Shown in pieces: positions 38,882 through 51,492 of a stretch of 64,000 nt of DNA. The DNA comes from Brachypodius melanocephalos (Eukaryota; Chordata; Aves; Passeriformes; Pycnonotidae), in assembly GCA_013398615.1 (NCBI GenBank), contig VZSR01000520.1:22563951-22627950 (forward strand), given 5' to 3'. The translations under genes were made by a program, and so were the position numbers. Every line of letters begins with the position of its first letter. The stretch's first letter is position 1. The notes beneath the pieces are model-generated. The model was not told the origin of the DNA, ran no database searches, and saw only the letters and a program-made list of their open reading frames with translations.

Positions 38882-39429
38882 TTTAGTCTATGGTTTGATG
38901 AGTAATAAGTGTCTCATCTTATACAGCTCACTGTGCAGGATGCAGTGATTACACTTCCAGTTTTACATCAAAACAGGACTATAATGTTGCTTCTCACATG
39001 ATATTAGATAATGCAACCACTTTAAAAAATACCTTTGTGGTTTCACGGGTCTGAAAGACTTATGAAAACACCAGTAAGACAAAACATATCAGCAATTGCT
39101 TAAAATTAAGCACCAATCATGTCACAAATTTGTTTTATTTGTTTCAGGAGAGAATATATTCAAAATTAACTATTTTTGACTAAATTTTGAATTATAAGAT
39201 TTTACACTGCTCTGAATGAAGTACTCCTAATGTTCCTATTTATTAAAATCCAAGAGGAAAAATCTCTCATAAGGGATCGTATAATAGGTCTCAGTCATTC
39301 ACTGTCTGATACAATTACCAAAATTCAAAGTCAGTTTCAGAATTTGAAAAAAAACAACAGAAAAATAACATAAGTAACTTTTTTTTTCAGGGATAAGGAA
39401 TTCATAGCCATTAAGTTTATCTCTTTAGG

Positions 39430-39463
<34 letters not shown>

Positions 39464-39616
39464 GAAGAACTGAGAAAGAATTTTATTTCCTTGTGGATTA
39501 AAACATTATTCATAAAAAATTCTGAGACACGCAATTTGTATGAAGATCATGTGACTTTGAGACAGGGATGAACAATTTAAAACAAATCATTTGGAATAAA
39601 TAAAACTTAGATTTTA
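38882..39616. other. Non-coding DNA between two CR1 copies
   Basis: AT-rich unique sequence carrying the (CA)n microsatellite listed separately. No gene is recognised. Confidence 0.5.
39431..39462. repeat. (CA)16 microsatellite
   Basis: Sixteen uninterrupted CA dinucleotides. It is probably polymorphic in length, as is usual for perfect arrays of this size. Confidence 0.98.
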
Positions 39617-39916
39617 TAGAATCTCAGAATGGTGCAGTTTAGGGGGGCCACTGGAGGTCATCTAGTGCAGGGCAGTTCAAGCAGGGCCACGTAGAGCTGG
39701 TTGCCCAGGACCACATCTCCATGGCCTTTGAATATCTCCAAAGAGGAAGAGCCCACAATTTCCTCAAGCAACCTCAGTCATCCTCAGAGTTAAAAAGTGT
39801 TCCTTGACCAGAGAGACTCTCCCTCAGCTTGACAGGGCACAACTGAAAAGACCCTGGCTCTGTCTGCTTCGAACTTTTCAGCCAGGTATTTATAGACATT
39901 GATAAGATCCCCAAAG
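39617..39916 (-). mobile_element. CR1 LINE 3' end, reverse orientation
   Basis: Read on the plus strand, the segment begins with the complement of the CR1 tail (ATAGAATCTCAGAATGG) and continues with GGAGGTCATCTAGTGCAGGG, TCAAGCAGGGCCACGTAGAG, GGTTGCCCAGGACCA and TTTGAATATCTCCAAAGAGG. It then runs through the CCACTGAAAAG-like block to GGTATTTATAGACATTGATA near 39884, ending near the AAGATCCCC motif. This is the order of a CR1 3' region on the minus strand. It is about 300 bases long and moderately diverged. Part of the 108-codon minus open frame at 39774-40100 lies inside it and is therefore transposon-derived, not a gene. Confidence 0.94.
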
Positions 39917-42900
39917 AAATTAGATAAATTAAATGGAAAAATAATATAGTAATTAAAAAGATAAACACATAACAATTTACTGCTGCATTGAAAACAAATT
40001 TATGGACTAATTTAATGTTTTTATTTTGTTCTGAAAACTTCCTAGAATATTTTATTGCTTCTAACCCTCCTTCTAACCCTTCTAAATATTCTTCTCCCAT
40101 ACTTATAAAATATGGATTACAGTAACAAATCTAATGTCAATGAAGCAGGTTTTGTGCTCTATTTCCCAGCAGAGCATCAAGAAAAGACACTATGCAATTG
40201 ATGCAGTAGAGCAGTCATGTATCATAAAACCAGCTTGTCTGTAATCCTTCCTACCTTAGCACCCCTGGAATGAGACTGAAGTCATCACACTCAGGCTTCT
40301 GTACACTGGCGAGTGCATAGCCCTTCTGAAATCAAGGGTGTCACGTCTCTATTCATTTAGTTCTTTTGTTGGACTTTAAAAAAGGGATTTTAATAGCTCT
40401 TTGAAGATTAAAAAGGAGTAAAACTGGTAAAAAATGTACATTTTAAAACATTTAAATGGGTCATACACTGAGCAAACTGTTCCTAAGTGAATTATGAATT
40501 TAGCAAATTTTCCTTTCTCCCAAGCCCACGTAGATTCTGTCAGGAATATCCATGAATAGACTTTAAGTAGTTCATTATTTTTAATTTAATTTCAATACTT
40601 GCAAGGGTGTCATGTACATATATCATCAGACTGCTGCAAATTTACAGGCTGCTTGGAATATTGACTCCTGTCCCATCTCTGAGAGATTAAGACATTTTTG
40701 TTCTTCAAAAGTAGTCTGCCTTGGGCCCTGGAGAACCATCATTTTAGGGGTCCATGTGGACGGAAAGCTCATCTAAAAGTCAAAAGCCTTAGTTTGTCTA
40801 CTTTGACTGTTTAAAGCCTATCTTAAATATCTATGGACTATCCTGATACACTCAAAAAATCTAATTTATTGTCTTGGGTTTTGCTGAGGAGCCCTTCTTC
40901 ACTAGACTCTCTCCCTCTTTTTATTGTTCCCCTCTATCCATGCCTTTTATTCACATAAAGGCTCACGTTAATTAATTGGGACTCTTTGTCACTGTGGCAC
41001 AGATTGTAGTCAAAATCAGTTTTTCATCCTCCTTAAATGGCTCCCAGCTTTTTACAAAACAGGTATGAGATCCTAGTCTTATCCCTTTATCTATTTGCAA
41101 TTCTGATCAGTAGTTATTTGTTTCATCCCTAGGATATCATTCGTCCTGTTAGCACTCCTAAAACATGAATGAAAGAAGAATAAAGGTTAAAGACCTTTCG
41201 GGATGGCTACAAAAGGCAAGCTCTCACCCACATATAGCTATGCATCAGATTATTAAAGAACTTGCTCTCCACTGGTGTTTGTACTCAGACACCAAACTCT
41301 TCGTGAATTTTTACTGAGCAATTACTCAGAGTAGCAAATGCCATTAATGTGAAACTGTGGCTCTCAACTGCAGAACTCATCTAAGTCAGCTGGTGGTCAA
41401 AGTAACGTGGTGAGATCGAAAAATCTCCTACAGTTTTACAGAGATTCTCCAGAAAAAATTCCCTTTCATGTTATTATTCCTCATAATGATTGCGTATTCT
41501 CATAATGTAACAGCTTCTAGAAAGGTAATGTTCTCTGCTTTAACACCTTTCTTTAAAAACAAAACAAAGAAATGATGGGGGGCAGGGGAAAATGCCAGCT
41601 AGAAGTTGTGAAATCTGTTTTGTGGTGGAGTACATTGTTGGATAAACCCCTGTGCATGTGGTATTGTTACAGTGCCTATTATTTATTCTGTAGAAACTAG
41701 CAGCACTGTATTTACAAAATATATAGTTATGGACTTTGGAACATTTATTTACTTGGATGTCCATAATGGATCTGAATAAACTGCTGTGTAAGCACGCATT
41801 CAAGCGTTTTAAAAAAATGCATATTGTTTACTTCATTGACCATACACAAAACCATGATGGAAGCACTATTGTTTAGCCAATACTGTTTTGAGGCCATGCC
41901 AGACTAATAAGTGAATAGGCATTCATAAGTGTTTCTAAAACATATATCATTTACCTGGTATTAGGAGTGTAGCTTTTCAGAAGTGCTCTAAAGTGTACAT
42001 TACTAATGTATTTTCCCAATAGTGATTATAGTTAAACACTTGGGATTTTTTTTTTTTATCTTTAAGAAAAAAGTACCTCTGAAAGTGCCTTGAAAATTTT
42101 TAAAGCTTTACTGTGAATGCAAAAATAGGAACTGCTGTATCCAATAAGATGAATGTTGTTGTTATTACTATTAAGAGCAATAGTACAGTAGTGTTTAGAG
42201 GCTGCAGGTGATATTAGGGTCCACTCTGGTATGCACTGTGCAAATATGCAGTTGCAGTACTTGCAGTTTTTGAGCTGATCTTTACAAGTGCTATTTAGCT
42301 AACTGACTTTCCTAGCACAAAGAGCTTTGGTCTACCTATCTGCTTATATTCACAACAGAAAAGATGTTGATTCTTAAACATTTTTAAGAATCCATTTAAA
42401 ACATGCTAGCTTAATCTCTGATGTAGGTTTACATTATTAATTTTGCAGTAATATATGTAAAGATGAGCATAATTTCTCCTCAAGAAATTAGTCTTACCCT
42501 GAAGAAGAAAAATAATTGCAGTATATTCATATTCTGATATACTAAAATAGCTTATTATTTACTGAAATTAATTAAGTGTTGATCAGATGGTGGCATTTTC
42601 TCATGTTTTCTTATCACTAGAACCTTCAATCTAAATGGTTTTTTTGCTCTGGCCCAATGTAAGCATACTAGAATATTGTTGTTTGGACTTACAAGTGTCT
42701 TCAATAAGTAGTTCTTAAGCAGTTCTTCAATAAGTGACTCTAGAAATCCCATTGCAAATCTTTTTCTTTTTTCTAATCACAGTTTTTCCTGTTGCACTTC
42801 AGCCTTTGCTTTTACTAGTCACATCAGAAAATCTTTTTTCTTTGGCACTGTGCTTCAGAATGTAAGAAAAATCATCTATGCTCTTGCAGCAACACTTAAA

Positions 42901-45664
42901 ACATATCATTTATACCAAAATCTCCAACCGGCCATTTTGCTTGGAGAGTGCTTCAAAACATTCATCCAACATTTTCAAGAGGAAGTCTTTCATATTTACT
43001 ATTGCTCTACTTCTTTGATTCTATAATTGTGTTCTACAAATTTTACCCCCTTTATCTAAAGACAGTTGCAAGTTCACCAAACTCAAATACATTTCACTTC
43101 GTGAAATGTGTGTGTGCAGCTTGTATCAGTTCTGTTAGAGATATGCTGCCACAGGTTATCCATTTTAAACTGATACAGGTTTCTTTTGTGCTCATGACAT
43201 TTTCTTTGAGAATATAAACCTTTCAGCGTTTGATCCTTATGTTACAATCACAACAACAAAGCAGCACAAAAATAATGTCAATGGATTCATAGCTTAATAA
43301 ACAGAAAACTTTGCATTTCTTTAGTTTACAATTCATGGAAGACAGTAAAGTACACATAGGAGGATGGCAAATATGGTGCTGTTGTTGCTTAAAATTTATG
43401 GGTCTTTATTTGAATGTTTTATTTATTAGTCATCACCACGAATTGCTACACAAACTAAGCTTCTGAAGAAATGGGCACAGGTATATCAGTAATTCCTTTT
43501 TATCCTTACTGTTAAATGACTGCTCGTTCATGCCAAATGGTTTGGTTATTTTGTGCAATTCCAGGGTAAAACAGCAAGGTAAATATCAGTTACCTTAGAT
43601 TGATTTAATCTGGATTTCTGCATCAGGTTAGAAAATATTTAATTTACAAATATAAAAACACTTACAACTTTGTTTTCTACCAATAGTGTTTGTATAAGAC
43701 AGTTACTAATTTATGCCTTTGCTTGTCCAATAATAAGAACTTCTAAAGGTGCAAAAATGTAACTACAATTCTCCTTGACTGGGCAATTTTTTTTTTACTT
43801 AAAGGTTGTTGGTCTAGAAGTAAATTTGTTAATTATCCTTGGGAATGGTGAACTTGCCTTATGGGAGGCTTGAGTGATGGCAGAGAGCTTATTGGGGGTG
43901 TCTTGAGAGCCACTTCCTTGACTTCTCCTGTCTTTCTCCAAAGACATCTTGGCAGTGATGAAATACTGGCAGTTTGTGATGATAGTCTTATGAAATGAAG
44001 TTATAGTACACACAGTATGGTTCCTTAGTGTTTTGTTGCTAAGTAGTGCTTGTGCATGTTTAATCCCTTCCTTGAAATTTCCAAAATAGAAAATAGACAC
44101 CTGGAGGGAAGGAAAACTATTCATCTCCGACCTGAAATATGTTTTCTTACATTGCTAAATAAAGGACTACACAAATTCCCTTATTTACACACCCACATTA
44201 TGCCAACGTACATGTTAACCTTTACAGTTGGCAGAAATTGGGAGACTGGCTGCCAGTTTCTGTTTTGTATAGATTGATGTAATCAAGCATGGCACTGCAG
44301 TATGAAATATGTAACAAATGATGTTAGAGTATATCTCACAAACCTGCAGTGAGCATGAAAGGAGTGTTTCAGAGAGATAGCAAAGGGCTTATCTTGCACC
44401 TTGCTTTGTCTTACATACCGGGGAGGAACGTGAACAAGCAATTTTGTTTCTGTAGTGGCACAAGAGTCTGCAAATGAGATCTGCAAATAAGTAAAAGAGA
44501 TTAGGGAGGAAGAATCCCTAAAAGGGGGAGAATGAGTTATTTTCACATCACATATGTAGATGTGTATTGTACTAGTAGAACTAAAGGAGGGATGATGTTC
44601 CACCCCTGCTGGAACCAGTGGGACAAAATACCACTCAAATGTCTTTAATGGGATGCAGTCCTAAAGACAATTTTCCTCAAGACACTTTATATCCATTCTA
44701 GTATTCTTGCTGCCAGCAAAACAGCTTTACTCCACAGTGCAGATAACTTTTCAGATCTGTCCTTAACACAAGATATTTGAGACAGCCTCTGTTGCTAACC
44801 TGCTGTAGTGGTGCTAAATTCCAGAGGAAAAGACTCAGCAATCAGTTTAACAAGGTGCTGGCATAAGCACAGTTTCCAGTGCAAAGTAGAAGGAAAGAAC
44901 AGATAATCTTTGAAAGAATAAAGCTGTAGAAAATGGCTTAGAAAGATGGCTTTGCACTACTCAATTTCATTTTGCCACTGGAAAGTATTTTTTCAGTAGA
45001 GGAGGAGAAGAGCTAAGACAAAAATTTGGAAGAAATGTGCATTTTTACTCAACTGAAAGGACAAAAGAAGCCGAGTTTGATACTTGGGAAAAAAACGTAT
45101 TCTTTACATTGACAAAATGGCTGTATGAGAAGCTTTGGAGACTATTAGCTATCAGCTCTGATAGTCTAAAGTTGTACTATCCAAAATATTTTCTCAGGAA
45201 CCAGATTTTCAAATCTGAGACATTTGAGAAAGTGAGGAAGCTGAGATTTAAGAGCATTTGTATTTAAAGATGGTCTCACTTGAAAAATTAGTCTACTTCT
45301 TGCTCATATTTTACTGTTTTCTAACAGTGCAAGAGGAACTTCAAGCATGTGGTGTTGTTTCCAGTGAAGTTGCTTCCAGAAAATGTTCTTCCCTGTATGA
45401 TAATTTGTAAGGATGTAAAAGTGAACTTTAAATTTAAAGGTTAGTTTTCCTCTCACTGTGGTTCAAAATGGTCAAATAGCCATTGTGTAAATAGCAAAAG
45501 TTAAATTTGAGTTGGCTATTATTTCCCGTTCAGCTTGTGGCACCATTGCTCTCAGAGGTTTAGGTTTTCAATTTTTTGGCATTTCTAAAATAGTCATGTT
45601 GTGTGACTTGTTCTTGTTTCAGGAAAAGACTGATGCTGTTCTCCCCCTAAGCTGTTTAGTGCAG
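39917..45664. other. Non-coding DNA, no gene seen
   Basis: No transposon, RNA gene or coding sequence is recognised. A 12-base motif (TCTTCAATAAGT) is repeated at 42698 and 42724. The minus open frames at 43795-44124 (109 codons) and 44283-44603 (106 codons) have no visible domain, though the first is S/T/K-rich and contains a methionine-led stretch that could be checked. Confidence 0.5.
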
Positions 45665-45720
45665 CATGAGCCTGGAGGAGCAAGCAGAAGACAACAAGCT
45701 TTTGCGATCCATTTTAGAGA
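45665..45720 (+). other. Exon-like segment with ATG (56 bp), unproven
   Basis: A good acceptor lies just upstream (TTCTCCCCCTAAGCTGTTTAGTGCAG, here given from 45639; it includes a branch-point-like CTAAG) and a GTAGTT donor follows at 45721. The open frame starts with ATG at 45666 and reads MSLEEQAEDNKLLRSILE, a charged, leucine-rich peptide with the look of a coiled coil. It enters with phase 2 and leaves with phase 1. Of the exon-like pieces this has the most protein-like composition. Without the splice, the frame meets a TGA two codons later. I cannot name a protein, and chance is not excluded. Confidence 0.25.
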
Positions 45721-48700
45721 GTAGTTGAAATATATTCCCTGAAATTGGCAGCTATGTGCCGGCCCCTTCCATCTGCAGGCACTGGTACAGTTGGCAGTTT
45801 CCACCCTGCAAAATCAATCATGCCCCTTCCAGATTAAAGACCTAAATAATGTTCATGCATTTTAAGAGCATTTTTTAATTTCCTGATATTTATAACAACA
45901 CTTGGGGAAACTTGACACCGAAATCTGTTTCCCAACTGCATTTGTTTTTCCCTCATGTGTGCACACTGATTTGTTATTGCAAGATTGCTCATCAGTGCTG
46001 GGCTTTTTTTTGTTTTGGGGTTTTGCTTAGTTTTAAGATGAAGGATTAAAGCACTCATTGTGAAAACAAATGTGTGTATATATATTTATATATAAGATTA
46101 GTTTTTAGAAGCACTGAATCAGTGCTAATGATTTCTTTCAGCTTTCCAATACCATGTTTTCAAAAGTGCCTTAAAATGCTAACTCCAGCTCTTCTTTTGT
46201 TACACACAGCGAGTGAAAAATGAAACTGAAGAAGGAGGTTTTGTGCTGACCTTAGACTAGACATCTGCCAGAGGAGTCACCTAGTACAAACTACAACCCC
46301 ATGCTCATAGCTAAAAATGCTTTGGAAAGAAAAGTGCTAAATTGGTTCTGGGCCACTGGATGATTTTCCTCATTGTTATGATCTGCTAGGTATACTTTGC
46401 ATCAGCAGTATCATATAGAGTGTTGGGATCAGGTCAGCCTCTTCAAGAGAGGAAAAACCTGTATACCTGAAAAAAGTTTGACCTGTGTAACCAATTCCAA
46501 CTAATGGAGAAATTTTAGGATTCAGACTTTCATTGAAAGTTCTTCTTGATGCATTGGTATTCAGCAAATATGCAATAAATATTTGAGTTAATAGCCTGAT
46601 TTATGCAATTTGCACAGAAATTAATTTGAAATATCAGTTGCAAGATTACTTACTCACCTGCTATCTCACTGCTTGAGAATAATCTTTATATTCACTTTGG
46701 TCAGATCCTTTCCTCTCTGGAGAGTACACGTGGTGACTTCCAGATTGATTATCAATTAAACTGGATTTAAAGAACATTTCTTGAATTTATAATTGTCCTT
46801 CTCATGTTGATTTTGGATATTTTCCCCCTAAGTTTAATCCCTAGGCTACTTTTGGTACTTGGCAGCAGTGCCTTATCACCTATGCACTGCATATTTTGTC
46901 CCATTCCACGTGGAATAAATTCTCATGTTTTCTTCAGTGCCAAGTTCTGTTAAGTGATGGTGCATTTGGTTGCTCAAAATAAGCAATTTCTTTCTACTTG
47001 AATGTTTGGTTCAGGTAAGAAGTAAATAGAAATAAATCTGGATGACCTTACATCCATGTAGCCAACTTCTTTAGCTTAATTTGAAGAAAATGGTTTCCTG
47101 TCCTTTGAGAGTATTACTTTATTTTGCTGAAACAATGCTGCATGTTGAGGAGTTCAGGGTTAGACTCCTATTTACCTATGCATTTCAAGCAGTCCTGGGA
47201 CTGTGGCAGAGTAAGCTGTAAAAATGTTTCTGAAGCCCTAATTACTCAGGAATATCTGAGGTGTTAATTTGCCTGCTTTAAAATAGGTATATGCAAATAC
47301 AGGGAGGATTATATATGTCCCAGATGCACTATACCAACTGTGCGTGCACTAGGTTATGTACTTGCCAAACTGAATAATTTTCCTGTGAAGTTGAGAACTC
47401 TTCTACAACATGATTCATGCCTTTTGGAAGCCTGAGGGTCGGTAGCTCGTGTTTGGACCCGTTCGGTGAGCTGCAATTCTGAAAAATAATGCCGAGTATA
47501 AATCTTAGAGGGCTTGAATTGTGTATTCATAAAACCTGCATATGTGATAGCTCTATTACATGATTGTTTAAGAAGCAGTGGATGATGTGCTCCGAGATTG
47601 GCTAGGTGAGATTATATTGTCAGGTCATTAAATGGTACAAAGGAACTTTGTTTTCAAGTACACCTAGGTAAAACTCCAATAATGTCATAGGTGAAAGCAC
47701 AGCTTGTTTTAGTCCGAATTTTGTCTGATTTTTCATTTAATTTTTAGATTGCTATGATTTATTTGCTGCTCTAATGTTTGAGTGCATGTCCTTACATGGT
47801 TGACTACTTTGATACTATTTGGAAAATCACACAACAAAGAATAGGAGAAAATAGTGAAGGATAATTGCCAGTAGTTGATAATTAGCTTCTCTTTGCTCCA
47901 TATTTGTTTACATTTTCACCCTTATGACTGTAGGCTACTTCCCGGCCCTGTGTGCACAGACTTAACAAAAATCTTCCATAAGCTAAAATTCTACTGGATT
48001 TGATGGACTGGGGAAAGGTGAGACTGTATTCCATTAGTCACAGCCTCAAAAGTAGTTGGTATTAGAGGCATGAACTACTAAATTTAGTAAATTATTTCTA
48101 ATTATGACAAATTTAGTTATAAAACATGGCTTAGGGTCTTAAGTGAGAAGAGATCAGAGTTTTATCTACCAATTCTCATCTCTCTGGAGGGCAACATAAT
48201 TTTCACTGAAGTAAAACTAAAATTGATTTCTCAAGACAAGCATCATGAGTCAAAATTGACATTTTGGGTCTAATTATAAATACAGAAGCAACCACAATGT
48301 TGATGAAATCAAATAGAAGTGCTGCAGAAATTGGTGTGTATTTTGTTTTTAGGGTTTTTTTGGGTAACTGTACTTGGGAGTATATGGCAGACTTAATCCA
48401 TCTAATCCATCTCTAGGATCTTTGGTAGCATCTTCAGATTTATCTACCTAGTCCTGCTGCTGATCATAAGTGATTGCATCTGGTCAGACCAAAAGTTTTC
48501 TGTACCAAGGAACTGTCTTCAATTTGTTAAAGGGCCATATTGTTTTTAAATTTTTGTGGTCCTTAGTAAGGTTTTGTTTCACTCATTGGTCCAGTCACTA
48601 TCTACCTGCACACTTGTTTATAGGAAGGGTAATCATTACCTTCTTTTAAGAACAGTTTTGCATGTTTCATTCTTTTTGCACTTAAAGGCTCCTCTTCTAT

Positions 48701-51343
48701 TATATGTGCCTCAAAGATTACCTTGCAGTGGTGCTGATAAAGATCTTTTCGAGCTTTTAAAAAGCATCCATATAATATTCCCAGTTACACAGCCTATCTG
48801 TTTTACTTTTCCTATTTGTTCTTGGGCCTTTTACTCCTCAAGAAAAACATGTTGTCACTTATAGGCAAAAAAAATAAGCAGTTTTTTAAAAATTATTTAA
48901 ATTATTTTATGTTTTAAGATGTTTTCAGATTTCATTTAAAGCTCTCTAACAGACTGAAAGTTTTTACCTAGTGCTTATTTCTTGGGCTTTAACACAAGAC
49001 AATGAAATACAGGAAGCAAGTAGGGCAGGGGTGAGAGAGAATTGGGGCACCAATTTGTAAATGGTCTTATTTCTGACAGAAATGTTGATAGGTCTTTTGC
49101 CAGCCTTGAGAGCCAGTTGTGGTGGCTCCAGTTGTCTTGCCTGTGCACTTATGAGTGTCTGTCAGTCACTAAGATGATACATTTCTTTATCATGTGTGTG
49201 ATTATAAACCATTATTTTGTGAGAGAGGCCCCATGCTTTTCCCAGTGTCTCAGCTGCTCTTTATAAAAGTTCTTCTGTCAAGGAATTCTTCAGACTTGTA
49301 CAATAATGTATCAAGGTGGTAAACTCTGACAGCTTCAAAAGCTAGGTTTCATTTCATAAGGGCTTTTAAGCTGTCTTGGATATGTACCTGGCAGACGTTT
49401 CAGTCACTGTCTCTCTACTGTTTTCCTCTTGTTTCTTTCTCACATGCCATGAAAATATTTTCCTTTAAGTATTTACATAGCAACAGTCTTCCATGTGATT
49501 TTTTTTTTTGTTAAAAACAGCATTTTAATGGGTAATTGAGAAGGAACACTTCCTTTCTCATTAGACACTGAATAATTTGATCTCTGGCTAATGTATTTGA
49601 AAAATAATGTTTCAGTGTGTCATGATAATAACAAAGTATATTTTTTCTTCCACAGGGTTACAGTTGTTTACACATTTTACTATCTCTTGAGTAGTGTGAT
49701 ATAAAGTCTTTTTATTGCAGTTTTGTTTGAGAAGAGTTGAGCATGTGAAGGAACTGTCAATCAGCATTTAGTCATACAGTATCTATTTCTGTCCCTGTTC
49801 CTCCTAACACAGAGGGCTATTATAGTCTACATTACAGCACAGGTACTTTGGATACAGATATCCTTGAGGGGCAGGATTTATTATGAAAGCAGAGAATCAA
49901 CATAACATGAGACATAGTTTAAATAGCTAAATTTATTTACAAATTCTGAAAGTTGAGTTAAGCAGAGACTGCTTTTACACATTGAATTTTTCTGTCTACC
50001 AAGACCTTTCTTCTGTTTTATACCTGAATTTCCAAGCAAGGCACTTCGAATGGGACCATCAATAACTTTTATAATTGAAAGTGTTTAAGGAAATTTTGAT
50101 GTTATGTTCTGTGTCTCAAAACCTGAGTCTTTGCCTGGCTGAGGCTTTGCCTTTCAGCTTAGTTTACATACTCCATCTGGCGCAAAGCACTTTAATATTT
50201 GTGATGTGGTGTGTACTTTGTGTACTCCAATGATATCTACAACCACTGGGAACCGAGTCCTGAGACATCTCCTCCCCTTCCATTCTTGTAATTACAAATA
50301 TTAAATTAAGCACCTAATGCATTCTTTGGAAAAAGGAATTAAGCTGAATAAAAAATTAAACTTATATCTCTATTGTTTTACTTGTGTCTTACCCAGGCAA
50401 AAAAGGAACTAAATGTCTAAAAATTGAATATGTTAATATATATATTCTTAATATATTATTATGACATGTGTAGCCTCATATACACATAAATTCCTACACA
50501 TGGAGGTTTGTATAGGTTTGTATTGGTTAAACAAAGTGGACATTTTCTCTCCCAGTGTGTTTGGTACCTGACTTTCGGACTCTCAACAAAATACTTTAAA
50601 ACATAACAATAACAATAACAACAACAACAATAATATTATCGCAAGTTGTGAATTTTTCTAACAATAATGAGTCTGAGGAATTGGAGAAAAAAGTTTGTGG
50701 AGGTATTCATCGCTAACTTCCTTAAACATGTATGAGTTTGGAGAAAATTACTTTGAATTTTGAGGTGTGTGTAAATGTTATCTTCTGTTTAAGTAATGCA
50801 TGACCTTAGTCTGTTGCTTGATCTATTAAAAATGGAATTACTTTAGCAGAAGCAGGTAAATTTATTACCAACCACAAAATTAAGCACCATGCATTCTGCT
50901 ATGTATATATACTATTAGTTATGTTGCATCACAGCAGTCAGAAAGGCAACATTTTTCAGATTTCCTTTTGGAGGGTAAAGATAGACACTCAATGAAAAAG
51001 GCAAAATATTACTCATAGGAGAGGAGGTTTAGCCAAGAAGGAATAGCCCTTGTAAAATCTGTCCCTGACTTACTGCAGGTTTACAGCCACCATTTTCCAA
51101 AACACTGATACTATTTTTTTTCCTTCTGCTTTCTATGCATCACTCTTTAGTTCTACTTACTTAAATATTCTCTTTAGAACCGTAAATGCAACTGTAATAC
51201 AAATTTTCTAACTGTAATAATGATGTGCACCAACTTAATTTTTTTTTTTTAGTCTGGCTATGTTAGCAGTAATGTGCATATACAATATTGTGAAGTCAAA
51301 TTTAATTTTTTGTCTTAAAATCAATCTCTTGGCTGCCTTCCAG
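45721..51343. other. Non-coding DNA, no gene seen
   Basis: No transposon or gene is recognised. Local features are an alternating TG/TA tract at 46071-46094, a cluster of five CpGs at 47440-47494 in otherwise CpG-poor DNA, and an AAC/AAT-rich simple repeat at 50604-50635. The open frame at 48556-48864 (102 codons, plus) is hydrophobic with no visible domain. Confidence 0.5.
50604..50635. repeat. (AACAAT)/(AAC)n simple repeat
   Basis: A short tract made of AACAAT and AAC units. It is imperfect and probably arose by slippage. Confidence 0.85.
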
Positions 51344-51492
51344 ACTGCCCAGAAGCAGAGTGCCATGAAAGACCAGTGAAGTGCTTGGATTTAAAAAGCA
51401 ACCTATGTCTTCCAGAAATCATGATTTCCTGTGCTTCAGAAGATACTGTATGGGGAGACAGCTCTTGCACTCCTCTGCCAAGCTACTGGTAG
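51344..51492 (+). other. Possible terminal exon ORF (48 codons + stop), unproven
   Basis: A pyrimidine-rich acceptor (TTGGCTGCCTTCCAG) ends at 51343. Entering with phase 1, the frame is open for 48 codons to a TAG at 51490-51492. It starts with a cysteine-rich stretch, CPEAECHERPVKC, and ends with SSCTPLPSYW. The frame is open a few codons further upstream as well (to 51319), so it is not defined by the acceptor alone. I recognise no domain; the cysteine content could suggest a secreted or zinc-binding tail but may be chance. Open frames of this size are common in the window, so confidence is low. Confidence 0.17.

Noticed and set aside
39431..39462. Regular short repeats considered as a CRISPR array
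   Set aside because: This is a simple CA microsatellite without spacers, in a eukaryotic sequence.
39774..40100. 108-codon minus open frame
   Set aside because: Its 3' part is CR1 sequence and the remainder is AT-rich DNA without a domain.
43795..44124. 109-codon minus open frame, S/T/K-rich
   Set aside because: No recognisable domain, no promoter or splice context, and a length within the range of chance frames here.
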